64,000 bases of DNA, taken from NCBI GenBank assembly GCA_020635905.1, contig JACJYV010000005.1, forward strand, positions 62,001 through 126,000, in the 5' to 3' direction. Positions within the stretch are counted from its first letter, which is position 1. Every line of letters starts with the position of its first letter. Shown piece after piece: positions 1 through 7,825 of this stretch. The stretch comes from Bacteroidia bacterium (lineage in GTDB: Bacteria; Bacteroidota; Bacteroidia; J057; JADKCL01). Under the pieces are notes generated by a model. It ran no database searches. It saw only the letters and a list, made by a program, of their open reading frames with translations, and was not told the DNA's origin. Position numbers and translations under genes: made by a program.

Positions 1-1
1 G

Positions 2-1099
2 GAAAGACAAATTGCCCTTGGTGTTAGTTTGGAAGACCTTGATAAAAAATCAATTCTTGATACCATTCGCGAATCCTTTCGAAATAAAAGGAGCAAATTC
101 AGTCAGGAGGATATATTAGAATTTCTGAACCTTTATGGATTGTATGCAAATGGAGCCTTCACAAACGCATGCGTATTGCTTTTTTGCAAAAACCCTGCAA
201 AATTCCTGCCTCAGATCCGGGTCAGACTAACAGAATATTCTGAAGGAAAAACAGGAAATAACCTGATCAGAGATGAGCTTTTGGAAGGCAACCTTTTCAC
301 AATCCGCGCAGACCTTGAAAAATATGTTCAGGGAATGGGGGTTAGAAGTATTTTTGACAAAGGCCAATGGAAGCGCAATGATTTTACATTTCCTCAAAAA
401 GCCTTGCAGGAAGGGATTATCAATGCTTTAATTCATCGGGATTATAGTAGTTTTTCTGGCGGAATTTCCATTAGTGTGTACCCCGATCATATTATTATTT
501 CAAACAGCGGTAAACTTCCCGATGAAATCAAAGTGAAGGATTTAAAAAAGAATCATAGCTCTTATCCCGTCAATCCTGACCTTGCCCATATCTTTTTCCT
601 GCGTGGATACATTGATAAACTGGGAAGGGGAACCCTTAAAGTCATTGAGGCATGCCAACAGGCCAGCTTAAAGACTCCTGAGTGGAAAGAAACTTCTGCT
701 GGTGTATCCCTGACTTTCCACGGCCCTAAAACAAACCCAGGCAAACGGGCAAAAGATGATGCCGTAAATGATGCCGTAAATGATGCTGTAAATGATGCTG
801 TAAATGATGCTGTAAATGATGCTGTAAACCACTTTATTACTGATGCTGTAAACGATGCCCTCAGTGATGCTGTAAATGATGCTGTAGCAGAAAGACTGAT
901 CAGGGAAGTGTTGCTGATCAAACAGGCAAAAGGAAAAAGCCTGAAAGAACTGATGCAAACATTTCAGGTTGCAAGAGCAACCATGCAGAGGGATTTGGCA
1001 CTTTTAAAAAAGCACAAAATAATAATCTTTAAAGGCGCTCCCAAAACAGGTTTATACTTTCTAAAAAATGAGTTTAAGGAAAAAATTGATCAGCTATAA
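2..1099 (+). CDS. ATP-binding Schlafen/AlbA_2-type transcriptional regulator, 5' partial
   Basis: The frame is open to the left edge (it reads E-R-Q-I-A-L before the first possible start, a TTG at 29), so the N-terminal AlbA_2 (Schlafen) part lies outside. What remains looks like the back half of the COG2865 group of putative regulators. A GHKL-like HATPase_c_4 segment lies around residues 120-165 and includes the motifs INALIHRDY and ISNSGKLP. A low-complexity DAVN tandem repeat linker follows, then a C-terminal winged helix (about residues 290-356) with a DNA-recognition helix reading ARATMQRDLALLKKH. The target genes are unknown; relatives are often linked to stress or mobile-element regulation. 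It is followed on the same strand by pyrD 52 bp later, with no sign that they work together. Family call is fairly safe, function is not. Confidence 0.75.
   Translation, partial: ERQIALGVSLEDLDKKSILDTIRESFRNKRSKFSQEDILEFLNLYGLYANGAFTNACVLLFCKNPAKFLPQIRVRLTEYSEGKTGNNLIRDELLEGNLFTIRADLEKYVQGMGVRSIFDKGQWKRNDFTFPQKALQEGIINALIHRDYSSFSGGISISVYPDHIIISNSGKLPDEIKVKDLKKNHSSYPVNPDLAHIFFLRGYIDKLGRGTLKVIEACQQASLKTPEWKETSAGVSLTFHGPKTNPGKRAKDDAVNDAVNDAVNDAVNDAVNDAVNHFITDAVNDALSDAVNDAVAERLIREVLLIKQAKGKSLKELMQTFQVARATMQRDLALLKKHKIIIFKGAPKTGLYFLKNEFKEKIDQL
758..889 (+). repeat. 12-bp in-frame tandem repeat encoding DAVN
   Basis: Six consecutive 12-base units (GATGCYGTAAAY) encode DAVN at 758-829. One diverged unit (HFIT) follows, then DAVN, DALS, DAVN and DAVA to 889. 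The units differ mainly at synonymous third positions. The unit length is a multiple of three, so copy-number change would lengthen or shorten the linker between the ATPase-like and winged-helix parts without a frameshift. Confidence 0.9.
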
Positions 1100-1151
1100 A
1101 ATGAGTCCGTAATTTCCCAAACCATGGTTGTTATAAATAGTCATACCCAAG

Positions 1152-2192
1152 ATGTACTCAATCCTTAAACCCCTATTTTTCCTTTTCGATCCCGAAAAGA
1201 TCCACCACTTCACCTTCAGGATGCTGCGCATCCTGTTCAGCCTGGGCCTGGGCGGCATATTCCGCGGCCTTTATAAGCCCAAAGCCAAAGGCCTCGAAAA
1301 GGAAATATTCGGGCTCAGGTTCCCCAATCCCATTGGTCTGGCCGCCGGCTTTGACAAAGACGGCCTGCTGAATGGAGAATGGGAAAACCTCGGTTTTGGA
1401 TTTGTGGAAATGGGCACCGTGACTCCGCTCCCCCAGGAAGGAAATCCCAAAAAGCGCCTCTTTCGCCTGCCCAAAGACCGGGCTCTTATCAACCGCATGG
1501 GCTTCAATAATAAGGGAGTCAATCACCTGGTGGAGCGGCTGAAAAAGGCGAAACGCCGCAACATCATCATTGGGGGCAACATTGGCAAAAACAAAATCAC
1601 CCCCAACGAAAACGCCACAGATGACTATGTCAAATGCTTTGAGGCCCTTTTTCCCTATGTGGACTATTTTGTGGTGAATGTCAGTTCGCCCAACACCCCC
1701 GGCCTGCGTGAATTGCAGGAAAAAGAACCCCTGCAAAAACTGTTGCAAACCCTGCAGGAACTCAACCAGGCAAAGCCTGCACCCAAACCTCTGCTGCTCA
1801 AAATCGCCCCCGACCTGACCGAAGGTCAGCTGGAGGACATCGTGGAGATCGTGACCGCCGTAAAACTCGATGGCCTGGTGGCCACCAATACCACCATCAG
1901 CCGCGAAGGGCTGCAAACCCCCAAAAACGAAGTGGAAGCCATTGGCATGGGCGGCCTCAGCGGGGCGCCCCTCACCGCCCGCTCCCGCGAAGTGGTGGCC
2001 TGGCTGGCCCAAAAAACAGAGGGCAAACTGCCCATCATTGGCGTGGGCGGGGTCATGACCCCGGCCGATGCACAGGCCCTGCTACAGGCGGGAGCCTGGC
2101 TCGTACAGATCTACTCGGGTTTTGTCTATGGCGGCCCGGGTACCGCAAAGCGTATGTGCAGGGGACTGAGGACAAAAAACAACCCCAATTAA
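1152..2192 (+). CDS. pyrD: dihydroorotate dehydrogenase (quinone), class 2
   Basis: Oxidises dihydroorotate to orotate in de novo pyrimidine synthesis, passing electrons through FMN to the quinone pool at the inner membrane. At 346 residues it has the length of class 2 enzymes, and the hydrophobic N-terminal helix region (first ~40 residues) is the usual membrane-docking and quinone tunnel element. FMN/substrate motifs are clear: NRMGFNNKG, VNVSSPNTPGLR (the serine is the class 2 catalytic base), LKIAPDL, ATNTTISR, GGLSGAPL, IGVGGV and YSGFVYGGPG. The ATG at 1152 is the first in frame with full homology. pyrF, a later pathway step, lies 3.8 kb downstream on the same strand, separated by ftsK and lolA. 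Confidence 0.96.
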   Translation: MYSILKPLFFLFDPEKIHHFTFRMLRILFSLGLGGIFRGLYKPKAKGLEKEIFGLRFPNPIGLAAGFDKDGLLNGEWENLGFGFVEMGTVTPLPQEGNPKKRLFRLPKDRALINRMGFNNKGVNHLVERLKKAKRRNIIIGGNIGKNKITPNENATDDYVKCFEALFPYVDYFVVNVSSPNTPGLRELQEKEPLQKLLQTLQELNQAKPAPKPLLLKIAPDLTEGQLEDIVEIVTAVKLDGLVATNTTISREGLQTPKNEVEAIGMGGLSGAPLTARSREVVAWLAQKTEGKLPIIGVGGVMTPADAQALLQAGAWLVQIYSGFVYGGPGTAKRMCRGLRTKNNPN

Positions 2193-2559
2193 TCCTGTTT
2201 CAGCGAAAAATTAAACCAATCATTCCCGTTCCCGAAAATCTGGTCGAATTTGCCCGGCAAATTCCATTTTCAATCCTTTCCCGATTCAATCTCCTGCCCC
2301 TCTCAACTTTAGGGTGCTATTTCTCCGCGACCAAACTTTCCCCGAAAAACATTCTTCCCACGAAACACTTTTCCTTCAAAAAACGTCCAATATTTTACCT
2401 TCGGGTGTTCATAACCCGGCTTGAGGGGGGCAAAAAGCAAAGGTAAATTGCAGGTTAATTTAGAAATGAGTCTATAGTCCTGAGTCCTGAGTGTTAGCGA
2501 CTTCAATAGCCAGGGTCCAACGACTAAATTCTAAGGATTCTTCTTTCTCAAAAAATAAA
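2193..2559 (+). other. intergenic region upstream of ftsK
   Basis: This 367-bp gap holds no convincing gene. Short open frames exist but have no recognisable motifs. I saw no clear terminator after pyrD and no good match to TTTG-N20-TAnnTTTG for ftsK. A CAAAGGTA at 2438-2445 is a -7-like box on the minus strand, with no -33 partner and no gene. Confidence 0.5.
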
Positions 2560-5277
2560 ATGGCGAAAGCAACCAATAGCCCCAAAAAGGCAAAAGAAAA
2601 TAAGGAAACCACCCCACCCGAGGACAAAAAGAAAAGTCCCCCAAAGGGAAATTTTTCCAAAAACGTAAAACTTGGAATTGAATTTATCCGCTCAGAAAGA
2701 GCACGCAAAATCTTTGCCCTCAGCCTCATTCTGGCCAGCGTATTCCTCCTGATTTCTTTTATTTCCCACTTTTTTGCCGGCGCCAACGACCAGTCCGTGG
2801 TGGAAAACGGCCCCCTGGGAAATCCCAAAATGGAAACGCCTTCCAATTGGCTGGGTTCCGTGGGTGCCTGGTTTGGCTACAAATTTATTACCGCAGGATT
2901 TGGCATAACTGCCTTTCTGATCCCCTTTTTCACCGCTTTGATCGGCCTGGCTTTGCTGGAGAAAAAATACTTCATCCTGGTAGGCATGGTGGCCAAATAC
3001 GTAATTTTTTCCGTGCTTTGGGGCTCTGCCTTCTTCGCCTTCCTCACCCTGGTCCTGACCAATTCAAGCGGCGATCTCGGCGGCGGATTTGGAACTTTCA
3101 TCAACGAATCCTTCTTCAATTACCTCGGCAAACCCGGCATGGGGATTCTCCTGTTCCTGATCATAGGCATTTTTGTGGTTATAAATTTCAACCCCGATCT
3201 CACCCTCAGCAACCTGTTCAAAAAAGATCCCGAAAAGGCAAAAGCAGAGAAAAAAGCCGCCAAAGACAGCAAAACACCTGAATTGAGCGAGGTTGCCGCC
3301 GAAGAAGAGGAAGAAGACGAGGAGGAGGAAGAGGATTTGGAAGAGGAGGGCGAAGATGACTTCGTCATCTCCGTGCGCAAGGCAGGCGAAGACCTGAAAA
3401 AGGAAATGGCGGCCGAGCTTCCCGACGACGACGGTCCCAAACTCGTGATTGACGAGGACGGAAAACTGGTGGAAAAAAAGACGGGCCAGCCCATGGGCTT
3501 CAGCCTGGAAATCAACCATCCCGGGGACGAGAACGAAGACGAAGACGACTTCTCCCTCAACCTGGATCCTTCCAACCCCACCCTTTCCACAGAAAATCCG
3601 GTCGATCCCGGGTCACTTGAACTCGAAATCACTGATGCGGTGAACGAGCCCGTCCTCAATCTGGAACTGGACGACAACATCATTCAGGTGGAGGAGGAAC
3701 GTTTTGAAAAATTTGTCCCAGATGATTCCCAGGAAACCCTGGACGAAGATGAAGACGTGGGCGATTGGGAAGAATACGATCCCACCAAAGAATTATCTGA
3801 CTACCAGTTTCCCCCCATCGAATTGCTGACCCAGTTTGATTCGGCCAAAAGCCGCGAGGTCAACCGCGCCGAACTGGAGGAAAATAAAAATAAAATCGTG
3901 ACCACCCTCAATCACTACAAGATTGAGATTGCCCACATCAAAGCCACCATCGGGCCCACGGTTACCCTTTACGAAATCGTACCTGCCCCCGGGGTAAGGA
4001 TTTCCAAAATCCGCAACCTGGAAGATGATATCGCCCTTTCCCTTTCGGCCCTGGGTATCCGTATCATTGCCCCTATCCCCGGCAAGGGCACCATAGGGAT
4101 CGAGATTCCCAACTCGAACCCCGAGATCGTATCCATGCGCAGCACCCTGGCCACGGAAAAATTCCGAGAAACCAAAGCTGCCCTGCCCCTGGCCCTGGGC
4201 CGCACCATTTCCAACGACGTTTACATCGCCGACCTGGCCAAAATGCCTCACCTTCTGATCGCAGGGGCTACGGGTCAGGGTAAATCTGTGGGCATCAACG
4301 GCATCATTTCCTCACTCCTGTACAAAAAACACCCCGCCCAGGTCAAATTTGTGCTCATCGACCCCAAAAAGGTGGAACTAAATCTTTACCAGGCCCTGGA
4401 AAAGCACTTTCTGGCCAAACTGGAGGGATTTGACGATGCCATCATCACTGATACCAAGCAGGTAATCCACGTACTCAACAGTCTTTGTATTGAGATGGAC
4501 AGCCGCTACGACCTGCTCAAAATGGCCAAGGTGCGCAACCTGGCCGAGTATAACGAAAAATTTGTCAACCGCAGGTTGAATCCGCTTAAAGGGCACCGTT
4601 ACCTGCCCTATATCGTGCTCATCATCGACGAATTTGCCGACCTGATGATGACTGCAGGCAAGGAAATCGAAGGTCCCATCGCCCGTCTGGCCCAGTTGGC
4701 GCGCGCCATTGGCATCCACCTCATTCTGGCCACCCAGCGTCCGTCTGTGAACGTAATCACAGGTATCATCAAAGCCAACTTCCCGGCCCGTCTTTCCTTC
4801 CGCGTGACTTCCAAAATCGACTCGCGCACCATCCTTGATACTGGCGGGGCCGACCAGTTAATTGGACGGGGAGACCTGCTGCTCTCTACGGGCAGCGAGA
4901 TTATCCGCATCCAGAATGCATTTATTGATACGCCCGAGGTCGATAAACTGGTCGATTTCATTGCAGAACAGCGCGGATACCCCACTCCCTATTACCTGCC
5001 AGATGTGCCCGATCCGGACGGAGGCGAAGAAAAAGAAGTCGATCTCACCAATCTGGATGAAATGTTTGACGAGGCGGCCCGTTTGGTGGTAAAACATCAA
5101 CAAGGATCCACTTCACTGATTCAGAGGAGATTAAAATTAGGATACAACCGCGCAGGCCGCATTATCGACCAGCTGGAAGTGGCTGGCGTGGTGGGCGCCT
5201 TCTCAGGAAGCAAGGCCCGCGAAGTTTTGGTGCAGGACGAATACACTTTGGAACAGATTTTGAGAGATCTCCATTAA
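2560..5277 (+). CDS. ftsK: DNA translocase FtsK/SpoIIIE
   Basis: Septum-anchored hexameric motor that pumps chromosome termini during division. From the ATG at 2560 the protein is 905 residues. The frame is open further up to a GTG at 2491, but that extension lacks family character. Four transmembrane segments occupy roughly the first 210 residues. A long, very acidic linker (E/D runs) follows, then the alpha domain. The RecA-like motor has Walker A GATGQGKS at residues 569-576, Walker B LIIDEFAD with D690/E691, and the LATQRPSVNVITG motif. The last ~60 residues form a gamma winged helix (QRRLKLGYNRAGRIIDQLE) that would read KOPS-like polarity sites. The 3' end carries the promoter of lolA. 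ftsK-lolA adjacency is common in Bacteroidota. Confidence 0.95.
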   Translation: MAKATNSPKKAKENKETTPPEDKKKSPPKGNFSKNVKLGIEFIRSERARKIFALSLILASVFLLISFISHFFAGANDQSVVENGPLGNPKMETPSNWLGSVGAWFGYKFITAGFGITAFLIPFFTALIGLALLEKKYFILVGMVAKYVIFSVLWGSAFFAFLTLVLTNSSGDLGGGFGTFINESFFNYLGKPGMGILLFLIIGIFVVINFNPDLTLSNLFKKDPEKAKAEKKAAKDSKTPELSEVAAEEEEEDEEEEEDLEEEGEDDFVISVRKAGEDLKKEMAAELPDDDGPKLVIDEDGKLVEKKTGQPMGFSLEINHPGDENEDEDDFSLNLDPSNPTLSTENPVDPGSLELEITDAVNEPVLNLELDDNIIQVEEERFEKFVPDDSQETLDEDEDVGDWEEYDPTKELSDYQFPPIELLTQFDSAKSREVNRAELEENKNKIVTTLNHYKIEIAHIKATIGPTVTLYEIVPAPGVRISKIRNLEDDIALSLSALGIRIIAPIPGKGTIGIEIPNSNPEIVSMRSTLATEKFRETKAALPLALGRTISNDVYIADLAKMPHLLIAGATGQGKSVGINGIISSLLYKKHPAQVKFVLIDPKKVELNLYQALEKHFLAKLEGFDDAIITDTKQVIHVLNSLCIEMDSRYDLLKMAKVRNLAEYNEKFVNRRLNPLKGHRYLPYIVLIIDEFADLMMTAGKEIEGPIARLAQLARAIGIHLILATQRPSVNVITGIIKANFPARLSFRVTSKIDSRTILDTGGADQLIGRGDLLLSTGSEIIRIQNAFIDTPEVDKLVDFIAEQRGYPTPYYLPDVPDPDGGEEKEVDLTNLDEMFDEAARLVVKHQQGSTSLIQRRLKLGYNRAGRIIDQLEVAGVVGAFSGSKAREVLVQDEYTLEQILRDLH

Positions 5278-5290
5278 AATTGTACTTTTG
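5259..5290 (+). promoter_or_regulatory. Bacteroidota-type sigma-ABfr promoter for lolA-pyrF
   Basis: TTTG at 5259-5262, a 20-bp spacer, then TACTTTTG at 5283-5290 exactly fits TTTG-N19-21-TAnnTTTG. It overlaps the end of ftsK. Transcription should begin near 5297, leaving a short leader before the lolA ATG at 5312. It therefore rules out the upstream TTG (5288) as the lolA start. Confidence 0.8.
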
Positions 5291-5311
5291 CACCAATTTA
5301 ATTTTATCTCT

Positions 5312-5950
5312 ATGAAAATTTTTAAACTGTTCACCGCGATCCTCACCTTAACCCTGCTCGTCTCCATGACGACCCAAGCCCAGGGGGATCCCAAAGCAGA
5401 TAAGATTCTCAAGGAATCTCAAGCCAAATTCAAATCATTCAAAGACGTTTCCGCAACTTTTACCTATACCCTGAGCAACCCCAACCTCGACAAACCCGTG
5501 ATCAAAAAAGGGTCGGTCAAAATGGCGGGTGACAAATACGCGATCGAATTTTCCGAAGAAAAATTCTACTGCAACGGCAAAACCGTCTGGGTGTACATGG
5601 TCGAAGACAACGAAGTGACCATTACAGATGCCGATCCTGAAGAAGGAATGAGCATTGATCGGATTTATTCAGTTTATGAAAAGGACACCAAGTCCCGTTT
5701 TGACGGAGAAGAAGGTACGGATTATAAAATCACCCTTTTCATGCTGGACAAAAACAGCGATTTCTGGAAAGCTGAGGTGCTGATCAACAAAACCACCAAG
5801 CTCATTTCCAAAGCCACCATGTTTGGTCGTACAGGTTCCACCTACGAGTATAAATTGCAGGATATGAAGACCAATAATGGATTTGCCGATGGCATTTTCA
5901 TCTTCGATCCCAATAAATACGACGACATTTACATCAATGACATGAGGTAA
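5312..5950 (+). CDS. lolA: LolA-like outer-membrane lipoprotein carrier
   Basis: A periplasmic chaperone that ferries lipoproteins to the outer membrane, in the LolA/LolB half-barrel fold. The 212-residue product starts with a signal peptide (MKIFKLFTAILTLTLLVSM, cleaved after a TQA-like site). It then shows the LolA pattern of an amphipathic helix (ILKESQAKFKSFKDVSATF), antiparallel strands (KGSVKMAGDKYAIEF, KTVWVYM) and the FADGIFIFDPNKYDD tail. The start was chosen as ATG 5312 because the promoter -7 box covers the alternative. pyrF follows after 5 bp, so the two are almost certainly cotranscribed. Substrate lipoproteins cannot be told from sequence. Confidence 0.88.
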   Translation: MKIFKLFTAILTLTLLVSMTTQAQGDPKADKILKESQAKFKSFKDVSATFTYTLSNPNLDKPVIKKGSVKMAGDKYAIEFSEEKFYCNGKTVWVYMVEDNEVTITDADPEEGMSIDRIYSVYEKDTKSRFDGEEGTDYKITLFMLDKNSDFWKAEVLINKTTKLISKATMFGRTGSTYEYKLQDMKTNNGFADGIFIFDPNKYDDIYINDMR

Positions 5951-5955
5951 AACTA

Positions 5956-6738
5956 TTGAAAAATCTGACAGAACTCTCCCGACAAAAAAAGTCGCTTTTA
6001 TGTGTAGGGCTGGACTCCGATTTAAGGCGGATTCCAGCCTTTCTTCATTCATACGATGACCCCATCTATGAATTTAACAAGCGCATCATAGAGGCTACCG
6101 CCGAATTTGCGATTGCTTATAAGCCCAATCTGGCTTTTTATGAAGCACTCGGTCCCAAAGGATGGGAAACGCTGCGCAAGACCCTGGAAGTCATGCCCAG
6201 GGACGTTTTCACCATTGCCGACGCCAAGCGCGGCGACATTGGCAACACCTCCCGCATGTATGCGGAGGCCTTTTTCGAAACCTTTGGTTTCGATTCAGTG
6301 ACCGTGGCGCCTTACATGGGCCGCGATTCGGTGACACCCTTTCTTGAATTTCCCGGAAAAACTGTTTTCCTGCTCGCCCTGACCTCCAACGAAGGTGCGG
6401 CTGACTTTCAATGGACGGGGACCGAAGGCCAGCCTTTGTATCAAACTGTGGTGGAAAAATCCCAGGCCTGGGCGAAGGAATATCCGGGCGAACTGGGCTA
6501 TGTGGTTGGTGCAACCCGCCCTCAATATCTGGCCGAAATCCGGGCTATGGCTCCCGAAAACTGGTTTCTGGTGCCCGGCGTGGGCGCCCAGGGCGGCAGC
6601 CTGGAAGAAGTCATGGCCCACGGACGCAATCCGCAGGGCGGCCTGCTGATCAATGCCAGCCGCAGCATTATATATGCCAGCGACGGGGAAGATTTTGCGG
6701 ACAAAGCCCGGGAGGAAGCGCGGGGGTTTTGTTGGTAG
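5956..6738 (+). CDS. pyrF: orotidine 5'-phosphate decarboxylase, type 2
   Basis: Converts OMP to UMP, the last step of de novo UMP synthesis. The 260-residue length and the motif DAKRGDIGNTS (D89, K91, D94, the charge network around the catalytic lysine) mark the type 2 (PyrF/TIGR02127) subgroup. Other family blocks are LCVGLDSD near the start and LVPGVGAQGG and NASRSIIYA near the end. Translation begins at a TTG (5956), 5 bp after the lolA stop. No ATG or GTG is available before conserved sequence, so the weak start and tight spacing suggest coupling to lolA. The end shares no context with pyrD. Confidence 0.94.
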   Translation: MKNLTELSRQKKSLLCVGLDSDLRRIPAFLHSYDDPIYEFNKRIIEATAEFAIAYKPNLAFYEALGPKGWETLRKTLEVMPRDVFTIADAKRGDIGNTSRMYAEAFFETFGFDSVTVAPYMGRDSVTPFLEFPGKTVFLLALTSNEGAADFQWTGTEGQPLYQTVVEKSQAWAKEYPGELGYVVGATRPQYLAEIRAMAPENWFLVPGVGAQGGSLEEVMAHGRNPQGGLLINASRSIIYASDGEDFADKAREEARGFCW

Positions 6739-6740
6739 GC

Positions 6741-6857
6741 AGTGGTTGGTGGTTGGTGGTTGGTGGTTTGATTAATTTGACCATAAATTAGAACTGTTAA
6801 CTTTAACTCATAACCCGGAACTTACAACTCAGAACTAACAACTAACAACCAACAACT
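6741..6857. repeat. low-complexity inverted-repeat spacer
   Basis: A 25-bp arm of GGTTGGT repeats (6741-6765) faces a 25-bp AACTAACAACC-type arm (6833-6857); read as inverted repeats 19 of 25 positions match. It fills the gap between pyrF and the CDF gene. Similar text-like inverted arms occur at 32165-32225 and around the four-helix-bundle gene near 33.4-33.9 kb. Confidence 0.55.
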
Positions 6858-6859
6858 AT

Positions 6860-7762
6860 ATGCACGACCATTCACATCATGATCACAGCCACGCGCACCA
6901 TCACCACCATGGTGGGGGCAATTTGCGGGCTGCATTTTTCCTGAATCTGATTTTTACCCTGCTGGAGATTGTGGGGGGATTCTGGACGGGTTCCGCGGCC
7001 ATCCTGGCCGACGCCCTGCACGATCTGGGAGATTCATTTTCCCTCGGGCTGGCCTGGTTTCTGGATAATTATTCTAAAAAAGGCAGCAACCGCCGATTTT
7101 CCTATGGCTATGCCCGCTTTTCCCTGCTGGGTGCTTTGATCAATGGCCTCATTATCATGGGTGGCTCCATTGCGATCCTGGTGGAGGTGATTCCAAGACT
7201 GTGGAATCCAACCATGCCCAAAGCAGAAGGAATGCTGGTGTTTGCCATCCTGGGCGTAATTGTAAACGGGGCAGCCGTTCTGAAACTCAAGAGTGGTACT
7301 TCCATGAATGAACGGGTGGCAAGGCTGCACCTGCTGGAGGATGTGCTGGGCTGGATCGCGGTGCTGATCTCTTCCATCATTCTGATGATCTGGGAAATTC
7401 CCTTGCTTGACCCGATTTTATCACTGATCATTACGGCATACATCCTCTCCAAAACCTTTGGCAATCTGCGCAAAACCATGCTGCTCTTCCTGCAAGCCGT
7501 ACCAGAAGAGGAAAACCTGGACGAAATGAAGGAAAAAATCGGGCGGATCAGCAACGTAAAATCTCTGCATCACCTGCATTTGTGGTCGCTCGACGGAGAA
7601 AAACACGTCTTATCGGCTCATTTGGTGGTGGACCGGGAAGTGAAACAGGAACGGGTTTTTGAGATCAAAAAAGAGGTTCGCGAGATCCTGGATATCCCTG
7701 GATTGCGGCACATTACCCTCGAAGTGGAGTTTGAGGGAGAAGAGTGCGGAATGGAAAATTAA
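6860..7762 (+). CDS. cation diffusion facilitator (Zn/Co/Cd exporter, CzcD/ZitB type)
   Basis: Proton-coupled inner-membrane exporter of divalent metals. The 300-residue protein opens with a His-rich tail (12 histidines in residues 2-17) typical of zinc-handling members. Six transmembrane segments follow. The metal site is formed by HxxxD in TM2 (H54/D58 in ALHDLGD, preceded by D51) and HxxxD in TM5 (H157/D161). The C-terminal cytoplasmic dimerisation domain covers about residues 210-295 (HHLHLWSLDGEKHVLSAHL). Zinc as the main substrate is inferred from the HxxxD sites and His tail. The last 7 codons lie inside the 84-bp duplication created by the downstream insertion, but the gene is intact. 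Before that insertion its stop codon overlapped the end of the convergent epimerase gene. Confidence 0.93.
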   Translation: MHDHSHHDHSHAHHHHHGGGNLRAAFFLNLIFTLLEIVGGFWTGSAAILADALHDLGDSFSLGLAWFLDNYSKKGSNRRFSYGYARFSLLGALINGLIIMGGSIAILVEVIPRLWNPTMPKAEGMLVFAILGVIVNGAAVLKLKSGTSMNERVARLHLLEDVLGWIAVLISSIILMIWEIPLLDPILSLIITAYILSKTFGNLRKTMLLFLQAVPEEENLDEMKEKIGRISNVKSLHHLHLWSLDGEKHVLSAHLVVDREVKQERVFEIKKEVREILDIPGLRHITLEVEFEGEECGMEN

Positions 7763-7825
7763 CCCAGAAGATCCTTCAGCGCCCCTTTGATTTCAGGAAA
7801 TTTGAATTGATACCCAGCCTTTTTC
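7742..7825. repeat. 84-bp target-site duplication, left copy
   Basis: Matches 9296-9379 in 83 of 84 positions (G at 7789 versus A at 9343). It contains the natural end of the CDF gene plus a dead copy of the last codons of the epimerase gene. It directly abuts the left inverted repeat of the insertion element. Confidence 0.93.

Noticed and set aside
562..958. Two minus-strand frames with TASF and IYSI repeats
   Set aside because: They are the reverse readings of the DAVN tandem repeat and carry no independent signal.
2156..2446. Possible small gene between pyrD and ftsK
   Set aside because: The 96-codon frame overlaps the end of pyrD, has random-looking composition, no ribosome-binding or promoter signal and no motif.
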